From Bradysia coprophila (lineage: Eukaryota; Arthropoda; Insecta; Diptera; Sciaridae): a stretch of 64,000 bases of DNA. The stretch covers positions 1,059,921-1,123,920 of the forward strand of contig NC_050737.1 in the NCBI RefSeq assembly GCF_014529535.1. Direction: 5' to 3'. A program made the position numbers and the translations under genes. Under the pieces are notes generated by a model that worked only from the letters and a program-made list of their open reading frames with translations, did not search any database and was not told the origin of the DNA. Numbering within the stretch: position 1 is the first letter of the stretch; the number at the start of each line of letters is the position of its first letter. Shown here one piece after another: positions 59,947 through 64,000 of the stretch.

Positions 59947-61259
59947 CGACATTTTTAATTTTTTTTCTTCAAGAATTTTTTATTTTTTATATTTTTATTA
60001 AATAATTGAAAGCTTCATGAACATCGACCTTGCAACATTTTTTTTGCGTTACATCTCATTCGAGGATATTTTCTCCTCTATTGTCTACAGCTCCTTAATA
60101 ATGAATGGTGCATGTCCAAATCCTGCACGAATCTATGATTACTGAGAGCAATATCAATATTAAATAAAGCTCACTGACTACATCGGAATAAAAATAAACT
60201 AACATTGCGAGTACTCCTTCAATTCGGCAAGAAGCTAGAATGAGTGAGTTAGAGGTTGAGTGGAAGCAAATTTGCTAAATTGTATCTTGGTGGCAAATGT
60301 TTATTGAATCCAATTTCTATTTCTAAACTCATGAAGCATTCAGTTGTCAATGTTTTGCTGAATGCTGAATACTGAATGTTTCACATTTTTAATAGTTCAT
60401 AGTAGGCGCTAACAACTGAAAGTTGCGTTGTAGCTTCCCGTAGGACTTCTAAAGTTTTATCTTAGACAAAGTGTGAATCAAACATAATTTTCGGTTCGTG
60501 CGATGTAAAATTTATTTTTATCAAAAATGTATATTTTTTATTGGTCACTGTAAACGTTCGTCGACGTACAGACAAACCGATTGATAGCAATAGTAATAAC
60601 AGAAATTATTTTGTTTGAATAGCTACTCTACGCATCTAAGAAATTGTTCCACTAAGAGTTGGTATTTAAACGAAAATGATTAAAAGTTGAAAAAAAAAAC
60701 CATTCAGTAACAGTTAATGCTGAGATAAATGACCTTCAAATTACTTTCAGATAAAAAATCAAAGTGTAAAAGTAAAGTGAAACTTTTTACATTTTACTCT
60801 TACTCAAACTAAATTGATAATTGGAACTCACCAATTATAACCAATGGCAATCAGGTCTATACTGTAATTTAATCATTTCCTTACTAATAATAGAGGTAGG
60901 ATAATGTTCTAGAGCTTAATTCATCTTCGTTTAAACATTAATTTATTATGAAAAATGAATATAGTGAACTCAATGATCAATAGTTAAGAGTTTGGCTAAA
61001 AGCTGAAATATCTGGAAACTTAGAAATGAATTTACTACTTCAAAGCATGCTAGTCGCTGGCATTTATACTAACTTTAATCTCAAATTATCGTTTGTCGAT
61101 GCTGTACACATAGACAAGTGACTAACACCACATGTAAATCATAAAAAAACTTGCACACGTGCATGAGTAATGAGTACGCATACCAGATCAATCAGAACAA
61201 AGGGACTAAAATTTTCGATGTAAGTTGGTAAGTTGCAGCGATATCCTAAGAAGCAGTAT

Positions 61260-61323
61260 GACCTCATGGCGTAATGGTTAGAGTGTCCGACTGGTGAGCT
61301 CGATTATTTTTAGTTCGAATCCC
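61260..61323 (+). repeat. tRNA-like type-1 variant module, copy R8
   Basis: Right-side counterpart of the 12,714 and 16,754 variants, with GACCTCATGG and B-box AGTTCGAATCCC. It separates the two long spacers. Confidence 0.65.
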
Positions 61324-62988
61324 AAAATTTTAAATATTTTTTTCTCCTATTTTGTTTTTCTTTTCAGTACCTTTATTGATTGAATGATAAACGAAAGTCG
61401 TAGTTTGTTACAGTTCTAGTTTTACATATCACTTCACTCAAATAAATTGTCTCTGTCTTTGTCTGTACTTTCAATATAACGAGTAATACCTTGTGGTGAT
61501 CAATAAATTTTGCAATGTCAATTTAGATTAATCAAAACAAACGAGTGATTTCTTCTTTGCGACAAGGGTTCATGGGGAATACAATTGAATCAAAATTTCA
61601 TCGATTAGAACCAGGCAATAGCGGTCGATGGTTTCCCAATGTAAGCAAGTTCAAATCAAATTATTTGCGATTAATAGAAAACAAAATCTTTTAGAAAAAA
61701 GACAACTCTTTCGAGTCCTATTTTTTACTATCTGAAGTGTGTCTAGAGTAACGTTCGTAATTTTCATTTTTGAGGATTTTTTCTTGATTATAAATTTCGT
61801 TGTTGGAACAATAAGCCGGATTAGATTAGTGCGTAAATAACTATTCTAAATCTTGATTGGCACTGACTGGAATAAGCTAGAAATGTGAGTAGAGTCAAGT
61901 GGATATATAAAAAATGTTGCCTTCAATCTATGTTTTTCCATCTGTCATAGCGCCGTCCAATCAGTTATTTAGATAATATTCCCTCAATGAAACAATAATT
62001 TTGCATTGATACCCTGAATGTGGAATGCTTTTCGTGTCATTTATTCTCAACTTATGCTTTTCTTATAGAAAAACTGTCCTCTGAACTTGCGTGGACAGAC
62101 ATTCTTATGTTATCACTGGCAAATAGTGCAAATAGTGCAATATGGTTAGTATAAATCGAGAGAGATTAATAAGGAAATGGAAGTAAGCCTATTTTTTGTC
62201 TCTTTAAAGTTTTTTGAGATTCAATAACTGGTAGAAATACTTCCTTCAACAAACAATTTGCATAACAAACAAATAGAAATGCTACCAAACCTTACCAGCG
62301 AGCCGAAAGTATGGAAAAAGTGAACGACTCTGATTTATCGCTTATATTATTTCATGGCAGAGGTTGCTAGCTCGTCTAATTTTTTAACTTTCAATCGTTG
62401 CTTCATACTTTGATTTTCTCTACCAACCCTGTTTGATTTGAACTATTTCTCTGACCGATCCATTATAACTTCTGCGAATCTCTCGTTAACCTCTTACGGG
62501 CGCTATATTTCAACAACTACTACAAAAATAAGCAATGATGACCTCCGGCTAAGACCACGGTTCTATAAATGTCATCATGTAACAAATTAACTAATCAAAT
62601 GAATTTTTTATCAATCAGAATCAGTATAAATCAGCTGTCCATATTGAATGAAAATGTGGATGTGCTATAATTGAAAAAAAAAAAAATGAACATTTAATGC
62701 ACACATCTCTGTGTTCTGTTTATTATTTGAATTAGATCAGATGCGGGTAGGCTACACTCTTCCAATATACATTCAAAGTTTATTTCATTTGTCTCCATTA
62801 AATTGAAAATAAGAACCGGAAATATTTATTCACGATTTCTGTATGGCGTTTGCGTTAATTTGTGGTACGCATCAGCTACCTACATTATAAAAGGCCACAC
62901 ATTTTCCCATTAGAATTGAGTCACTATTTTGTTCAGTACAGAGCAAGTTGTCGATGGCTGCAACTACCATCATGGACAAATCATCAAT

Positions 62989-63049
62989 ATGTCCTGCAGT
63001 CAGACCAGTAGTGGCTCACACAAATTATTAAAAATTGATTTTGAAGTTG
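62989..63049 (+). CDS. Conserved array mini-exon, copy R3 (partial)
   Basis: ATG at 62989 to G|GTAAGTG after 63049: 61 bases. The peptide starts MSCSQTSSGSH and ends KIDFEV, matching left copy L1 in length. TATAAAAG is at 62,886-62,893. The overlapping frame from ATG at 62,954 (MAATTIMDKSS) also closes before the donor. Confidence 0.35.
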
Positions 63050-63592
63050 GTAAGTGTTGTGTGCAATCGGATAAAATTCCATCAAGTGTGTTTCCGTGAA
63101 AGCATTATTACTGCGACGACTCTTTCCTTTTACTGACAAAACGATTCCCAAAACTAGTTACTACTAATTACGAACGAGGATTTTCTCAAAATTCCATCAT
63201 TCAATTGCTTTCGACTGATTTTAACTGCGTGTTTCATAAAATTGAAGTTCCACCTCGAAGTGTTCTAAGACATGTGAATGAGTGATTTTCTTCCTAAATT
63301 TTGTTTTGTGTTCTACTCTAAGATTTTTTATTTTATTTGTTTGTTTAGATAAGACCTGAAAGATCAACCAAAGAAACTAAAAATATGGAAAAATTAAAAA
63401 AAACATCAAAAAGGTTTATCTCGGGTTGATGATCTCAGTTGCTACTTTTAAGTACTGCTCCGTGTGTAAATTAAGCACATAGTTTACACACTAAGTAGCC
63501 CTTGACTAGAACCGTGTGGTCGCTCCTTAACTTAAGTACAATTTAAGTACATACGTTTTTCACAACTGAGATCAACCAACCCTTTTCAACAA

Positions 63593-63681
63593 ACCTCTCC
63601 CCCGGGAATCGAACCTGCGGTCTTTGGTGCGCTTGCAGTCAATCGAAACCCAAGTAACTAACCACCTGCGCTACGGTGGTA
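63593..63681 (-). repeat. tRNA-like type-2 module, copy R4
   Basis: Outermost right copy; boxes intact. The flanking foldback motif (ACTGAGATCAACCAACCC, then CGGGTTGATGATCTCAGT) is one of the best preserved. Confidence 0.75.
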
Positions 63682-63990
63682 GGTGATGAGACATTCGTTA
63701 TGATCTAAAATCAATTCTACATTACACATACACTCAAAAATGTTCTGATTTTATTTGAATAAATGTAATTTCACACCGACACATGGACTTATCAAAACTG
63801 GTTTCGACTTCTACATTTCCTAAGTTCTATATTGAACATTCGTCAGCTAATGTTGGACACATAGAAAGGTGACGCACGCACACCACGTGTTAAGTATAAA
63901 AGACCACACACTGCATTCGTGAATCTGTGTTATGTAATGAAGCAATAGTACGTAAGTGGATGTGTACTGCAGAAACATCCTAAAAAGCAA

Positions 63991-64000
63991 CATGTCTTTG
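63991..64000 (+). repeat. tRNA-like type-1 module, cut by window end
   Basis: CATGTCTTTG begins the next type-1 module at the expected distance (about 90 bases) after the CACGTG/TATAAAAG block at 63,884-63,902. Only the first ten bases are in the window. Confidence 0.5.

Larger units (their letters stand above)
51331..64000 (+). repeat. Right composite repeat array, inverted to the left one
   Basis: Promoters at 55,709, 58,816 and 62,886 give periods of about 3.1 and 4.1 kb. Order in the promoter direction is the same as in the left array, but on the opposite strand. The inner part (51,331-55,500) is more diverged: it has lost the long spacer, has three closely spaced type-1 modules, and holds a nested MITE and a pseudogene. 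The outer unit (59,800-63,900) mirrors 14,200-18,200 closely; for example 60,060-60,400 against 13,700-14,040 is near identical. The array runs off the window end. Confidence 0.9.

Overview
The window looks like nuclear DNA of an insect, most likely a fly (Diptera). It is AT-rich, its genes carry many short GT-AG introns (mostly 55-90 bases), and its proteins are animal-type: a TBC1D13-like Rab GAP, CCAR1, glutathione synthetase, alpha-tubulin, CCDC137 and secernin. A fungus-gnat-like host is only a guess, prompted by an isopenicillin-N-synthase-like oxygenase and a decayed fungal/bacterial-type binding-protein gene. All exon joins were built by hand from splice signals, phase and remembered family sequences; none has transcript support here.

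Layout. (1) 1-9,400: a three-exon two-membrane-span protein of unknown function (161-957), about 6 kb of gene-free AT-rich DNA with hairpin elements, then the eight-exon TBC1D13-like gene (7163-9043). (2) About 10,250-20,000: left repeat array, units of about 3.8-4.0 kb. (3) 20,600-50,900: unique gene block: CCAR1 (-), glutathione synthetase (+), two tiny candidate genes (-), a divergent alpha-tubulin (+), CCDC137 (-), secernin (+) and a 2-oxoglutarate/Fe(II) oxygenase (+). (4) About 51,330 to the window end: right repeat array, the same unit in opposite orientation, carrying a nested MITE and a pseudogene.

The two arrays flank the gene block as an inverted pair. Going outward on either side the order is the same: a TATA promoter with a conserved mini-exon, an antisense tRNA-like module (type 2), a sense tRNA-like module (type 1), a long spacer, a variant type-1 module, another spacer, and the next promoter. 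Six promoter/mini-exon copies, fourteen type-1 modules (one cut by the window end) and seven type-2 modules are visible. In all six mini-exons the stretch from the ATG to a splice donor is 61 or 64 bases, so length changes keep the frame, whereas a one-base change occurs just upstream of the ATG.

Most notable points: (a) glutathione synthetase has two homologous, phase-matched versions of exon 3 that frame makes mutually exclusive, and they change the Mg/substrate-binding segment; (b) the inverted arrays with their mini-exon and paired tRNA-like modules; (c) a broken gene for an ABC-type Fe3+ periplasmic-binding-like protein, a family I know from fungi and bacteria, inside the right array; (d) a 1.4-kb foldback element with TTAA target duplication in glutathione synthetase intron 1; (e) an alpha-tubulin without the Lys40 loop and ending in Phe.
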